From the NCBI GenBank assembly GCA_019242435.1, contig JAFAVN010000198.1, positions 1 to 7,055 on the forward strand: DNA of 7,055 nucleotides. The letters are read 5' to 3'. A program made the translations under genes and the position numbers. The notes under the pieces were generated by a model. That model was not told where the DNA came from, searched no databases, and worked only from the letters and a program-made list of their open reading frames with translations. This DNA is from Verrucomicrobiota bacterium (GTDB taxonomy: Bacteria; Verrucomicrobiota; Verrucomicrobiia; Chthoniobacterales; JAFAMB01). Positions within the stretch are counted from its first letter, which is position 1. Each line of letters starts with the position of its first letter. Below, in pieces: positions 6,983-7,055 of this stretch.

Positions 6983-7055
6983 TCCGCTGGTTGAGATCCA
7001 GTCGTTCGGGCGTGCGGTTTGCACCTACCTGTCTCTGGTTTCGCTGGCCATGATC
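6951..7055 (+). CDS. Possible start of a further gene, cut by the right edge
   Basis: An ATG at 6951 opens a frame of 35 codons that stays open to the window end and overlaps the tail of the preceding gene by 32 bases. Its last part (AVCTYLSLVSLAMI) is hydrophobic, as in an N-terminal membrane segment. There is too little sequence to judge coding, and no strong ribosome binding site is visible. Confidence 0.2.
   Translation, partial: MDCHCYKGRRNPLVEIQSFGRAVCTYLSLVSLAMI

Overview
The window holds one very large, incomplete gene on the minus strand (4942 down to the left edge), a divergently placed oxidoreductase gene on the plus strand (5190-6377), and a small unrecognised plus-strand gene (6623-6982). 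A possible further reading frame runs off the right edge. No rRNA, tRNA, CRISPR array, insertion sequence or phage gene was seen.

The left 70% is a single uninterrupted minus-strand reading frame of 1647 codons. It encodes a multidomain signalling protein: a Ser/Thr protein-kinase-like domain, a large ATPase of the COG3899 type with clear Walker A and B motifs, a long helical region, a GAF domain, and a PAS domain cut by the window edge. In known relatives this order is followed by a histidine kinase, which would lie outside the window. The kinase domain keeps the HKDIKPAN catalytic loop but lacks a recognisable glycine loop, the beta-3 lysine and the DFG aspartate.

Across a spacer of about 250 bases lies a FAD-dependent oxidase. 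It most resembles the type 2 glycerol-3-phosphate oxidase (GlpO) of Mycoplasma and related Firmicutes enzymes, and its expected active-site residues are present. The gene is visibly lower in G+C and richer in TTA/ATT/AAA codons than the signalling gene, so acquisition from a low-GC donor is plausible. The spacer carries inverted and direct repeats and a candidate minus-strand promoter.

The organism cannot be named. The host-like DNA is around 57% G+C in the stretches counted by hand, and giant hybrid kinases of this kind are common in environmental bacteria with large genomes (cyanobacteria, Proteobacteria, Verrucomicrobia, Acidobacteria, Planctomycetes). A soil or freshwater bacterium is a reasonable guess, nothing more. 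The genes do not form an obvious operon or pathway: the two main genes are divergent, no glycerol kinase or glycerol facilitator is present, and any regulatory link between them is speculation. I see no convincing new multi-gene system here.
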